64,000 nt of DNA from DAOTXS01 sp034433515 (GTDB lineage: Bacteria; Chloroflexota; Anaerolineae; UBA4142), in the NCBI GenBank assembly GCA_034433515.1, contig DAOUAL010000065.1:7083-71082 (forward strand). The letters run 5' to 3'. The position numbers and the translations under genes were made by a program. Below the pieces are notes generated by a model. That model was not told where the DNA came from, ran no database searches, and saw only the letters and a list, made by a program, of their open reading frames with translations. This document shows, one piece after another, positions 7,959 to 16,543 of the stretch (position 1 is its first letter; every line of letters begins with the position of its first letter).

Positions 7959-9206
7959 ATGACCGTATATCAAATTCCGTACGGCAAAACCCAAATCGAA
8001 TGTGCGATTCCCGATTCGTTTGAGGTTCAAGTTCTGAAACCAGCGCCAATTCCGCCGGCAACCGATCCGATGCGCGCGGTGTACGATGCCATTGATGCGT
8101 CGGACTTGGCCGATTTCAAACAGGCAAACGCGGTGGCGATTGCAATCAACGACAAGACGCGCCCGGTGCCGCTGGAAATTTTGGTGCCGCCGCTCTTGCG
8201 ACGCCTCCGCGAAATCGGCATTGCCGACAACGCGATCACGTTTATCGTTGCCGTTGGCACGCACGCACCGATGGCAGAAAAAGAATTTGCTGATTTGCTT
8301 CCGCCGGAAATTCTTGCACGCTATCACGTCGTCACGCATGATGGCGATGATAGTGCAAATCTGATGTATTTGGGCAACACATCGCGCGGGACGCCAGTGT
8401 GGTGCAATAAAATCTTTGCTCAAGCCGATTTGCGAATTTCAATCGGCAATCTGGAGCCGCATCAGTTCGTTGGATTTTCCGGCGGTGTCAAAACGGCGGC
8501 AATCGGGTTGGCGGGACGCGAAACAGTGACGCACAATCATTCGATGATGCTTGACCCGCGTGCGAATATCGCACGCTATGACGATAACCCGGTGCGGCAG
8601 GACATCGAAGAGATCGGCAAGATGATGGGCGTGCATTTCGCGTTGAACGCGGTCATCAACGAGAACAAGCAAATCGTCGCGGTGCTGGCGGGCGATCCGC
8701 GCGGGGTGATGCAGCGCGGGATTCCAATCGTTCTCGATTTGTATCAAGTGAAGGTTGATGCGCCATTCGATTTGGTGATCACGTCGCCGGGCGGACATCC
8801 CAAAGACATCAATCTATATCAAGCGCAAAAAGCGTTAGCGCACGCAACGTTCGTTACAAAAGAAAATGGCACGGTGATTTTGTGCGCCGCGTGTCCCGAG
8901 GGCACGGGCAGTAAACATTATGAAGACTGGATCGCCGATAAAACCTCGCACGCGCAAGTGCTCGAAACGTTCAAACGCGAAGGGTATCGTCTTGGCGCGC
9001 ACAAGGCGTTTCAAATTTCGCGCGATGCCTCACGCGAGCGCGTGTTGTTCGTAACAACGATGAAGCCGGATTTGGTGCGGCAATTGTTGTTAACGCTGTT
9101 GGCCAGTCTTGATGATGCACTATCGGTTGCGCTGCGCGATTTGCCGGCGAATGCACGCATCGGCATTCTGCCATACGCGAATACGACGATTCCGATGTTG
9201 AGGTAA
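7959..9206 (+). CDS. LarA-family nickel-pincer racemase/epimerase (candidate sulfolactate racemase)
   Basis: A 415-residue LarA (DUF2088) protein. Residues known from lactate racemase are all visible: Arg in NDKTRP, His in VGTHAP, His in EPHQFVGF, the cofactor-attachment Lys in SGGVKTAA, His in THNHSMM, and a downstream Lys in PKDINLYQAQKA. The family racemises or epimerises 2-hydroxy acids with a nickel-pincer nucleotide made by LarBCE, none of which is in the window. Its place directly after suyAB suggests 2-hydroxy-3-sulfonate as substrate: interconverting (S)- and (R)-sulfolactate would feed the (R)-specific lyase. That substrate is inference. ATG 7959 lacks a strong SD. It is the last gene of the plus-strand cluster and converges on hdrA. 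Confidence 0.85.
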   Translation: MTVYQIPYGKTQIECAIPDSFEVQVLKPAPIPPATDPMRAVYDAIDASDLADFKQANAVAIAINDKTRPVPLEILVPPLLRRLREIGIADNAITFIVAVGTHAPMAEKEFADLLPPEILARYHVVTHDGDDSANLMYLGNTSRGTPVWCNKIFAQADLRISIGNLEPHQFVGFSGGVKTAAIGLAGRETVTHNHSMMLDPRANIARYDDNPVRQDIEEIGKMMGVHFALNAVINENKQIVAVLAGDPRGVMQRGIPIVLDLYQVKVDAPFDLVITSPGGHPKDINLYQAQKALAHATFVTKENGTVILCAACPEGTGSKHYEDWIADKTSHAQVLETFKREGYRLGAHKAFQISRDASRERVLFVTTMKPDLVRQLLLTLLASLDDALSVALRDLPANARIGILPYANTTIPMLR

Positions 9207-9221
9207 ATGAACTGAGATGTG

Positions 9222-9255
9222 AAAAAAAGAGCGGAGAGAAGATTTCTCTCCGCTC
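9222..9255 (-). terminator. Intrinsic terminator between convergent larA and hdrA
   Basis: Perfect 12-bp stem (9229-9240 and 9244-9255) with a 3-base loop. On the minus strand it is followed by seven T (complement of 9222-9228), so it terminates the long hdr/etf transcript; it may also serve larA. Confidence 0.85.
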
Positions 9256-9265
9256 AAATGTTAAG

Positions 9266-11290
9266 TTATGCTGGCACCGGCTCGGCGGCTTCTGCCTCGA
9301 TATGTTCGGCGCCATTGCCCCACGTGCCCAAAATGCCTTCGATCTGCGCCAAGATTTGTGTGTTGGTAAAGTGAGAGCCGGTGATCGCGCCCGCCGGACA
9401 CGCCGCGACGCACGTCCCGCAACCTTGACACAATGCCGGGTTGACCTCGCTCACCTTGCGATCTTCGATGAAGGTGATCGCGTTGAACGGGCACAGACTG
9501 TTGCAAATGCGACAACCCGAGCATTTCGCTTGATCGACACTGGCGCGGACCGGTTCCAACGTAACTTGCTTTTGACCGATCAGACCCAACACCCGCGCCG
9601 CCGCCGCCGCTCCTTGGGCGACGGAAGAGGGAATATCCTTGGGACCCTGACACACACCCGCGATGAAAATGCCTTCGGTCATCGTAGCGACTGGATCGAG
9701 TTTGGGGTGGCGTTCGATAAACCAACCATTCGCGCTACACGAGATACCAAATTTCTTGGCGACCTCCTTGGAATCGGCGCGTGGTTGCATCGCGGCAGAC
9801 AGAATGACCATATCTACCGGCACCCGCAACTGTCTGCCGGCTAAGGTGTCTTCAACCTGAATGATCAACTTGCCTTCTTCGCCGGGAAAGCGCGGCGCAT
9901 CGGTTACCTCCGCGACTTTGCCACGAATGAAATGCACGCCTTCGTCGAGAACGCGGCGATAAAATTCATCATAGGTTTTGCCCGGCGTACGAATGTCAAT
10001 GTAAAAGTTGTACACCTTGGCGCCGGTCTTTTCCTTGACCAAGTGAGCAAATTTTAGACTTTGCATACAACAAATCGCCGAGCAATCTACATTGTATTTA
10101 ATATCGCGGCTGCCAACGCAATGGATGATGCCAACGGTCTGTGGCACGGTTACACCATCGCGCAAAACGATTTTGCCACCGGTGGGTCCCGCCGTGTTCG
10201 ATAATCGCTCGAATTCCAAATTCGTGATCACGTTTGCGAGGCGTCCATAGCCGTAATGCGGAATGCGGCGCGCGTCAAAGAGTTCATAGCCGGTCGCTAG
10301 AATCACATTGCCCACTTGAACGGTGAGCATTTCGTCTTGTTGATTGAAATCAATCGCGCCGGTCGGACAGAATTTTTCGCACGCTTTGCACGTACCACGT
10401 TGAAAGTAAATACAGTTGGCGACATCAATCACCGGATATTTGGGGACGGCTTGCGGGAACGGGGTATAAATGGCTTTGCGTGTGCCCATGCCAACTTCGA
10501 ACACGGTATCAATTACTTTTTTGGGGCATTTTTCTTCGCAGACGCCGCAACCGGTGCATTTCTCGGTGTTCACCTTGCGCGCCTTTTTGCGAATCTGCAC
10601 GGTGAAATTGCCGACACAACCATCCACCTTTTCAACTTCGCTCCACGTGAGCAAGGTGATGTTGGGATGGGTGCCTGCGGTGAACATCTTGGGCGTGAGA
10701 ATACACGCGGCGCAATCGAGCGTGGGAAATGTTTTATCGAACTGCGCCATATGTCCGCCAATCGAAGGTTCGCGTTCGACGAGATAGACATGACTGCCTT
10801 GATCCGCGATTTCCAACGCGGCTTGAATCCCGGCGATGCCACCCCCCACGATCAGTACGTTGGGATTGATGTCCACGATGATCGGCTCGAGGGGTTGATG
10901 ATGCACCACGCGGCGCACGCCGCCGGCGATCAAGGCTTTGGCTTTTTCGGTGGCAAGGGCTTTGTCTTTGGTGACCCAGGAGACTTGCTCGCGAATCGAA
11001 ACCATTTCGAACAAGTACGGGTTTAGCCCGGCGCGTTTGCACGCATTGCGGAACGTCAATTCGTGCAGGTGCGGTGAGCACGCCGCGACGACGATGCGCG
11101 TCAATCCCAAATCCTTGATGTCTTTTTCGATGATCTCTTGACCGGGGCTGGAGCACATAAACTTGTACTCGCGGGCTACGCGCACATCGGGCAAATTGTC
11201 CTCTGCCCATTTGGCAACGTCAACAACATCAACCACGCCGGCAATGTTGCTCCCACAATGACAAACATAGACGCCAACTTTTTCTGCCAT
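9266..11290 (-). CDS. hdrA: HdrA-like FAD/Fe-S heterodisulfide reductase subunit (copy 1)
   Basis: A 674-residue HdrA. It has the N-terminal VYVCHCGSN and CSSPGQE motifs, an FAD-binding VGGGIAGIQAALE, and four ferredoxin-like clusters: CTGCGVCEEKCP, C..FQRGTCKACEKFCP, CSGCRICNSLCP and CQGCGTCVAACP. HdrA is the flavin subunit that bifurcates electrons in Hdr complexes. Start set at 11290, preceded by GGAGGAAAT; the in-frame extension upstream is made of repeat DNA. It is the last gene of the minus-strand set after etfB, etfA and the membrane Fe-S oxidoreductase, which suggests it works with Etf rather than with Mvh. The second copy at 24857-26884 is close in sequence. Confidence 0.92.
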   Translation of the reverse strand: MAEKVGVYVCHCGSNIAGVVDVVDVAKWAEDNLPDVRVAREYKFMCSSPGQEIIEKDIKDLGLTRIVVAACSPHLHELTFRNACKRAGLNPYLFEMVSIREQVSWVTKDKALATEKAKALIAGGVRRVVHHQPLEPIIVDINPNVLIVGGGIAGIQAALEIADQGSHVYLVEREPSIGGHMAQFDKTFPTLDCAACILTPKMFTAGTHPNITLLTWSEVEKVDGCVGNFTVQIRKKARKVNTEKCTGCGVCEEKCPKKVIDTVFEVGMGTRKAIYTPFPQAVPKYPVIDVANCIYFQRGTCKACEKFCPTGAIDFNQQDEMLTVQVGNVILATGYELFDARRIPHYGYGRLANVITNLEFERLSNTAGPTGGKIVLRDGVTVPQTVGIIHCVGSRDIKYNVDCSAICCMQSLKFAHLVKEKTGAKVYNFYIDIRTPGKTYDEFYRRVLDEGVHFIRGKVAEVTDAPRFPGEEGKLIIQVEDTLAGRQLRVPVDMVILSAAMQPRADSKEVAKKFGISCSANGWFIERHPKLDPVATMTEGIFIAGVCQGPKDIPSSVAQGAAAAARVLGLIGQKQVTLEPVRASVDQAKCSGCRICNSLCPFNAITFIEDRKVSEVNPALCQGCGTCVAACPAGAITGSHFTNTQILAQIEGILGTWGNGAEHIEAEAAEPVPA

Positions 11291-11303
11291 ATTTCCTCCA
11301 AGA

Positions 11304-11373
11304 CAGTGGTCAGTAGTCGGTGGACAGTGGTCAGTTTCCTGTTCACTGACCACTATCCACTGTCCCCTGTCCA
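11304..11373 (-). repeat. Heptamer tandem array abutting a stop codon
   Basis: Ten in-phase 7-bp units: five of CAGT/CGGT type (cagtggt, cagtagt, cggtgga, cagtggt, cagtttc) then five of CT type (ctgttca, ctgacca, ctatcca, ctgtccc, ctgtcca). The two blocks are near reverse complements (agtggtcagt and actgaccact), giving a long potential hairpin. The last unit ends exactly at the stop codon of the gene at 11374-13323. Confidence 0.85.
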
Positions 11374-13323
11374 CTACAATGCTTCATTCACCAACTCGAT
11401 TAAATCTTTCACGACCAACCGCGCTTCGCTGCCGGTCGTTTTGACCGCATCGCGGAACAGGGTTACATCTTTGGGGCACGCGGTCACAAAAACCGATACC
11501 GTATCTAGGGTGAGCGCCTCACGAATGCGCGCTTCGCTGGGCCGTTCTTTGACCGTGCCTTCCTCCATCCAAATACGTCCGCCGCCGGCTCCGCAACACA
11601 GCGCGCGATCACCGTGCCGTGGCATCTCGACGAGCCGACAACCGGTCGCTTCGATCACGCGGCGCGGCGCATCGTAGATTCCGTTGTACCGACCGAGATA
11701 GCAGGGATCGTGATAGGTAACGGTGTAAGGGAGTTTCTTGCTGAATTTCAATTTGCCTGAAGTAATCAGCGTGTCCAACAACTCGGCGTAATGCCAGACC
11801 TCATTTGTTATGCGTGGATATTCATGTCTCAACGTGTTGTACGTGTGTGGATCGGTGGTAACAATCGTTTTGAAATTTGCCTTGCTCATCGCCTCCATAT
11901 TTTTCTCGACGAGCATTTCAAAGAGACCTTCTTCGCCCACGCGGCGCACATCGTTGCCGGCATTGCGCTCGCCTTCGTACAAAATTCCAAAATCGAGTCC
12001 GGCTTTTTGGAACACGTGCGCAGTCTGGCGCGTGATTTCGATGACGCTGGGACTGTACGATGCATAATCGCCAACGAACCACAGGTACTCGACCGGCTCT
12101 TTGCGTGCATCTTTAATCTTGGGCAGCACCGGTTGTGCCCACTTGGCGCGATTGCGTTCCGATTGTCCAAACGAGTTGCCATAGCGTCCCAGTTTGGCGA
12201 GCGCGTCTTGGAGCATTTCGTCCATTCGCCCTTCGCTGACCAAATAGCGGCGCATATCCACAATCGCTTTGACGCGCTGGATAAACAGTGGGCATTCCTG
12301 ATCGCAGGCGTAACACGTGGTACACGACCACAATACTTGCTCCGAGACTACCTCCGGAATTAAGGTTTGCGTTTGGGGTGCTGTGAGATGTTCGCGCAGA
12401 TTCATCATCAATAATTTAGGCGAGAGTGGCAGACCACTGTTGTACGCCGGGCAGACATCTTGACACCGACCGCATTCGGTACACGTGTAGAAATCGAGCA
12501 TCTGCCGCCAACGAAATTGATTGACCGTACTCACGCCCACTTTGCCATCAAACTCTGGTGATTTGGGTAAACGACCCGGCGGCGTGAGATCGCGCAGAAA
12601 AACGGCAGGCACCGAGGTAACGATATGAAAATGTTTGCCTGCCGGTAATTCGGTGAGGAAAAAGAGGACAACCCCCAAATGAATCCAGTACGCGATTTCG
12701 CCGACGATGAATTGCGCGTTGATGTCCAGTGTTGCAAATGGCAAACCGACCAACATCGAAATGGGCCGCCATGCCGCTAATGTATCCTTGCCTAGATTGA
12801 TGTTGATGCCGTTGAATACGAGCAGACTTAGCATAATTGTCATGATGAACGACAAGACCATAATGCCCTGGTTTTTGTGACTGCCCCTGTAGCGTTCGGG
12901 ATTGACGATGATGCGTAGATACAAGGCATAGGTTACGGCGATGATGACAAACAGCGCAAAGAAATCTTGAATTAGTGCGAGCAGACCCCACTCGCCGATG
13001 ATCGGTAACTTGAAATGCGGATCAATGAATGCCAACAACCCTTCGGCGATGGCTTGCAGGATAGTGAGCGAGAGCAGGATGAATCCCCAAAAGATGAAAA
13101 AGTGTGCGATGCCGGGAATGCGGACTCGAAACAAGCGGAGTTGACCGGCGACATAGGCGATTACACCTTTGATGCGCTCGCCCCATTGACCAAATGCTTC
13201 TGGGCTGGGTTGTCCACGTCGTAGATTGATCCACAACAAGCGATAGACGCGCCAACCAAACACGCCGCCAGCGAGTAACAATCCGATCAAGACAAGCAGA
13301 CTTTTGATCATCTCATAGTTCAT
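11374..13323 (-). CDS. Membrane Fe-S oxidoreductase, Etf:menaquinone oxidoreductase-like (HdrCB-type)
   Basis: A 649-residue fusion. The first ~235 residues contain five to six hydrophobic helices with several histidines, like the heme b NarI-type domain. Two 4Fe-4S motifs follow (CTECGRCQDVCP and CTTCYACDQECP), then HdrB-like CCG regions (YHDPCYLGR, ALCCGAGGG). This is the layout of FadF/EMO proteins that pass electrons from Etf to menaquinone. Placement directly after etfB-etfA supports this. ATG 13323 has GGAGAG upstream. Quinone reduction versus reverse electron flow cannot be decided from sequence. Confidence 0.85.
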   Translation of the reverse strand: MNYEMIKSLLVLIGLLLAGGVFGWRVYRLLWINLRRGQPSPEAFGQWGERIKGVIAYVAGQLRLFRVRIPGIAHFFIFWGFILLSLTILQAIAEGLLAFIDPHFKLPIIGEWGLLALIQDFFALFVIIAVTYALYLRIIVNPERYRGSHKNQGIMVLSFIMTIMLSLLVFNGININLGKDTLAAWRPISMLVGLPFATLDINAQFIVGEIAYWIHLGVVLFFLTELPAGKHFHIVTSVPAVFLRDLTPPGRLPKSPEFDGKVGVSTVNQFRWRQMLDFYTCTECGRCQDVCPAYNSGLPLSPKLLMMNLREHLTAPQTQTLIPEVVSEQVLWSCTTCYACDQECPLFIQRVKAIVDMRRYLVSEGRMDEMLQDALAKLGRYGNSFGQSERNRAKWAQPVLPKIKDARKEPVEYLWFVGDYASYSPSVIEITRQTAHVFQKAGLDFGILYEGERNAGNDVRRVGEEGLFEMLVEKNMEAMSKANFKTIVTTDPHTYNTLRHEYPRITNEVWHYAELLDTLITSGKLKFSKKLPYTVTYHDPCYLGRYNGIYDAPRRVIEATGCRLVEMPRHGDRALCCGAGGGRIWMEEGTVKERPSEARIREALTLDTVSVFVTACPKDVTLFRDAVKTTGSEARLVVKDLIELVNEAL

Positions 13324-13343
13324 CGGAACTCTCCGTTCGTATC

Positions 13344-13406
13344 GGGGGCGAAGGACAGGTGCACGCTTTGCCCGACCACTCTAGCGAAGAAAGTTCCTTC
13401 GCCCCC
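13344..13406 (-). promoter_or_regulatory. 12-bp inverted repeat between etfA and the membrane oxidoreductase
   Basis: GGGGGCGAAGGA (13344-13355) pairs perfectly with TCCTTCGCCCCC (13395-13406) across 39 bases. No T-tract on either side. Possible processing or stability element inside the operon. Confidence 0.45.
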
Positions 13407-13415
13407 ATGCCCTCG

Positions 13416-14387
13416 TCATCCCTTCGCTTGTTGCACCTTCTCTGTCAGCACGGGTAACAAATCCAGCATATCAATAGACGCGCCGAACTTGGCGAGATCG
13501 AAAATGGGTGCGCTGGTGTCGGTGTTGACCGCGATGATCAGTTCGCTATCGCCGATGGCTTCGGTATGTTCGGGTGCGCCGCTGATGCCCAGCGCGAGAT
13601 ACAATTTGGGTTTGACCGCTTTGCCGGACTTGCCAACCAGCCGCGTCGGCGCGAGCCAACCTTGATCAATCACCGGGCGCGAGGCGCAAACGACGCCACC
13701 CAACGCACGCGCTAATTCTTCCGCTAGTTCGATATTGTCTTGATTCTGAATACCACGCCCAATCGAAACCAAGATGGGTTCGCGCGCAATATCCACATCG
13801 CCTACCGCCGGCTCGATATACTCTGTGACCGAGACGTGCAAATCGTCGAGTGTGGGTGCATCGAGGCGGACAAGTTCCGGCGATTGTGCGGCACGCCCTT
13901 GTTCCGGTTTGTAGCCGCCCGGTACCATCATCACCAGTGCCGATGGTGCGGGCAGATCGCCTTCTGCCAACAGTTTGCCACCGCAAATTTGGCTGACGAA
14001 TTTGAGTGCTGTACCTTCGGCGCGTACGGTGCGGCACGCGCTAACCAACGGCAGACCCAAACGCGTCGAGAGCCACGCCGCCACATCGCCGCCAATGGTT
14101 GTATCGCCGAACAAGACCGCGCGCGGCGCGTGTTCTTTGAGCACGGTTTCCAAGGTGCGTTGGTACGCGTCCGACGAAAAATCGGCGAATGCGGGATGCT
14201 CGATGTACCACACCTGGTCTGCGGCGAGATCGGATGCCAATGGTTCAACATCGTGTCCCAACAACAGGGCGATGACCTTGCCGCCGGTCACGTTTGCCAT
14301 CGCTCGTGCCGCCGCCAGCATCACGTACGAAATATCCATCACTTGTCTGCGCAAGTGTTCGATGACAACGCAAATATCTGGGTTCAT
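13416..14387 (-). CDS. etfA: Electron transfer flavoprotein, alpha subunit (copy 1)
   Basis: A 323-residue EtfA. The C-terminal FAD domain shows SIGRGIQNQDNIELAEELA, ASRPVIDQGWL, SGKAVKPKLYLALGISG and IIAVNTD. Start set at ATG 14387 with GAGGAGA upstream; an in-frame TTG at 14402 has no support. It pairs with the EtfB that precedes it in transcription. The partners here are HdrCB-type Fe-S proteins rather than an acyl-CoA dehydrogenase, unlike the second Etf pair at 59887-61645. Electron carrier between a dehydrogenase and the membrane oxidoreductase or HdrA. Confidence 0.93.
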   Translation of the reverse strand: MNPDICVVIEHLRRQVMDISYVMLAAARAMANVTGGKVIALLLGHDVEPLASDLAADQVWYIEHPAFADFSSDAYQRTLETVLKEHAPRAVLFGDTTIGGDVAAWLSTRLGLPLVSACRTVRAEGTALKFVSQICGGKLLAEGDLPAPSALVMMVPGGYKPEQGRAAQSPELVRLDAPTLDDLHVSVTEYIEPAVGDVDIAREPILVSIGRGIQNQDNIELAEELARALGGVVCASRPVIDQGWLAPTRLVGKSGKAVKPKLYLALGISGAPEHTEAIGDSELIIAVNTDTSAPIFDLAKFGASIDMLDLLPVLTEKVQQAKG

Positions 14388-14420
14388 TGTTTCTCCTCTC
14401 AAAGTATGAAAATTCCAACT

Positions 14421-15185
14421 TTACAGCACGCCGTGTTCCTTGAAAATTTCTACCAACCGCGTTGCCACCGTGTCGGCGTCGCCTTCGATCATCGTGGCGC
14501 GCGTGCTGACTTGAGGCTGGAACAATCGCACCGCGAGTGGCGCACCGGCAGTTTCCAATTCCATCGCCGGGAATTTTTCAAGGGTGGCACTTTTCATGGT
14601 CGCACGGATTTTGCTGATGGGAACATAGCGCGGTGGTTTTTCGGCGGCTTGGATGCCCAGGACGGCTGGCAACATCACTTGCATTTCCGCGATCAAGCCG
14701 CCGGGAAATTCTTTGCGAATCTGGACGCTACCATCACAGACTATCACGCCGGAAACGTATCCGACATACGGCAGACCCAGATGCTCTGCCAGTTGCGGAC
14801 CGACTGCGCCATCCAGATCGTTGTGGGCTTGGACGCCGGTGAGAATGAGTTCAGGGCGCAGGGTTTTGATAAAGTTGGCAAAGACACGTGCCAAGGCATG
14901 ATTGTTCACTCCACGTTGCCAATTCCCAGTGAGTTTGACCAGCCGATCCGCACCTTTGGCAGCAGCGGTGAACAACACCTCATCAATACCTTCGATGTCT
15001 GGTGCAACAACCGTTACCGTGCCTGTGCCTTTCTCTTTGAGCAGAATCGCTTGTTCGATAGCGTGATCATCAAACTCGTTGAGTTTCAAGCGTAATGCGT
15101 CAGAGTCGAGTTTGGTGCCGCTGGCATCAATGACCAGTTCTTCAACGAGATCGGGAACCATCTTGATGGGGACGACTAGATTCAT
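14421..15185 (-). CDS. etfB: Electron transfer flavoprotein, beta subunit (copy 1)
   Basis: A 254-residue EtfB starting MNLVVPIKMVPDLVEE, with LNEFDDHAIEQAILLKE, AAKGADRLVKL and GVQAHNDLDGAVGPQLAEHLG, the usual EtfB landmarks. ATG 15185 has AAGAGGT 8 bases upstream; the longer open frame (to 15323) reads through tandem-repeat DNA and is not coding. It forms a heterodimer with the following EtfA. The sequence diverges clearly from the second EtfB (59887-60663). Confidence 0.93.
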   Translation of the reverse strand: MNLVVPIKMVPDLVEELVIDASGTKLDSDALRLKLNEFDDHAIEQAILLKEKGTGTVTVVAPDIEGIDEVLFTAAAKGADRLVKLTGNWQRGVNNHALARVFANFIKTLRPELILTGVQAHNDLDGAVGPQLAEHLGLPYVGYVSGVIVCDGSVQIRKEFPGGLIAEMQVMLPAVLGIQAAEKPPRYVPISKIRATMKSATLEKFPAMELETAGAPLAVRLFQPQVSTRATMIEGDADTVATRLVEIFKEHGVL

Positions 15186-15205
15186 CGTTATACCTCTTCG
15201 AGTTT

Positions 15206-15269
15206 CATCGTTGGGTCGTTGCATCGTTAGATCGTTGGGTCGTTGTATCGTTGCATCGTTAGATTGTTG
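15206..15269 (-). repeat. 8-bp tandem array upstream of etfB
   Basis: Exactly eight 8-bp units: catcgttg, ggtcgttg, catcgtta, gatcgttg, ggtcgttg, tatcgttg, catcgtta, gattgttg. An inverted copy of the unit (cgatgcaacgattcg) lies nearby at about 15315-15330. Confidence 0.8.
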
Positions 15270-15331
15270 CCTCCTTTGCCACGAGGTTGAACGAATCAAC
15301 GCTGTAACGAACCGACGATGCAACGATTCGC

Positions 15332-16531
15332 TTATCCGATAGACTCGGCTAACAATTCAACAATGTCGCGCACTTCCATCCCGCTTGCTTCGCGCACGGT
15401 CTTGACCGCATCTTCAAAACGAGGTGGCTCGTACGGACACGCGACCACGAGGGTGGTTGCTTCTACGGCAATTGCTTCGCGGACGCGCCACTCTGAAGTT
15501 CGCGTGTGCGCCTTTTCCCAATGGAAACCTTCCAGCCACATACCGCCACCACCGCCGCCACAACACAAACTGGTTTCGCGCGTGTGCGACATTTCAACAA
15601 GGGTAATGCCAGGAATGGCTTGCAACAGACGGCGGGGCTCGTCGTAAACCTTGTTGGCGCGACCCAAGTAACACGGATCGTGAAAAGTAATTTTGCCAGT
15701 CTCGACCGGCTTGAGCATGGGCTGGAGTTGATCGAGGCGTTCGACTAGAAACTGGGTCACGTGGCGGACGGGATAAGTGATGTCGAGTGTGGGATAGACG
15801 TTTTTGAACGCGTTGAACGCGTGTGGATCCGTAGTGATGATTTCGTTGAAACTGTACTTGCGGAAGGCTTGCCCATTCTTGGTGGCGAGCATTTCAAATA
15901 AACCGCGTTCACCGGCAAGTCGTTGCGAATCACCGTCACCGACTTCTTCTGGACCCAGAATGGCAAAATCTACCTTGAGCGCGTTAAGAATCTTTGCCAA
16001 GGCACGGCTGGTGGCTTGAACGCGTGGATGGTACGAAGCATAATCACCAACATACCACAACACGTCTGCCGATTTCTTGTCCTTGCCGAAAATGGGGACG
16101 GTGGCTTGGAGGCCCTTGGTCCAGTCCGCACGTTTGCGGGGCGATTGACCCAGGACATTGCCATAGCGTTGCGAGTTTTCGAGCGCGAGTTGGAGTTCGG
16201 CGGGGACTTGGGCGGCGAGGAGCATTTCTTCTTTGGCGCGCGTCATTAATTTCTCGGTGAGCGGAATGCCGGACGGGCAGACTTCGGTGCAGGCGTAACA
16301 CGCGACGCACATCCAAACGGTGTCCGTTTTCATCACGCGATCAAAAATTTCGGAACGCAAGGCGGCGATCATGCGCCCCGGCGGATAATCCATCACATAA
16401 CCAAAGGGACACACCCCGCTACACATACCGCATTGCAAACACATGCGGATGCGTTCGCCGGTGGGCGGGGTTTGCAGACTGGTGTAGAACGCCTCGTTGA
16501 ACGAAGGATTGGTTAGCGTAGGAATCGTCAT
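15332..16531 (-). CDS. Soluble HdrC-HdrB-type Fe-S oxidoreductase
   Basis: A 399-residue protein with two 4Fe-4S motifs (CLQCGMCSGVCP, CVACYACTEVCP), then a CCG-type domain with FHDPCYLGR and SLCCGGGGGGMW. It is like the cytoplasmic part of the membrane oxidoreductase downstream (shared VGDYASY, ITTDPHAFN) but has no membrane helices. ATG 16531 has GAGGAGGT 8 bases upstream. Being immediately before etfB, it is likely an electron acceptor or donor for Etf. The family also includes lactate/glycolate oxidase Fe-S subunits, but no matching flavin subunit is adjacent. Confidence 0.85.
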   Translation of the reverse strand: MTIPTLTNPSFNEAFYTSLQTPPTGERIRMCLQCGMCSGVCPFGYVMDYPPGRMIAALRSEIFDRVMKTDTVWMCVACYACTEVCPSGIPLTEKLMTRAKEEMLLAAQVPAELQLALENSQRYGNVLGQSPRKRADWTKGLQATVPIFGKDKKSADVLWYVGDYASYHPRVQATSRALAKILNALKVDFAILGPEEVGDGDSQRLAGERGLFEMLATKNGQAFRKYSFNEIITTDPHAFNAFKNVYPTLDITYPVRHVTQFLVERLDQLQPMLKPVETGKITFHDPCYLGRANKVYDEPRRLLQAIPGITLVEMSHTRETSLCCGGGGGGMWLEGFHWEKAHTRTSEWRVREAIAVEATTLVVACPYEPPRFEDAVKTVREASGMEVRDIVELLAESIG

Positions 16532-16543
16532 CTAAAAACCTCC

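Noticed and set aside
7413..8423. 336-residue open frame on the minus strand
   Set aside because: Antisense to suyB and larA; Arg/His-rich and without any recognisable domain.
13740..15095. 451-residue open frame on the plus strand
   Set aside because: It lies antisense to etfA and etfB, which are well supported; it is a by-product of codon bias, with no SD or family motif.
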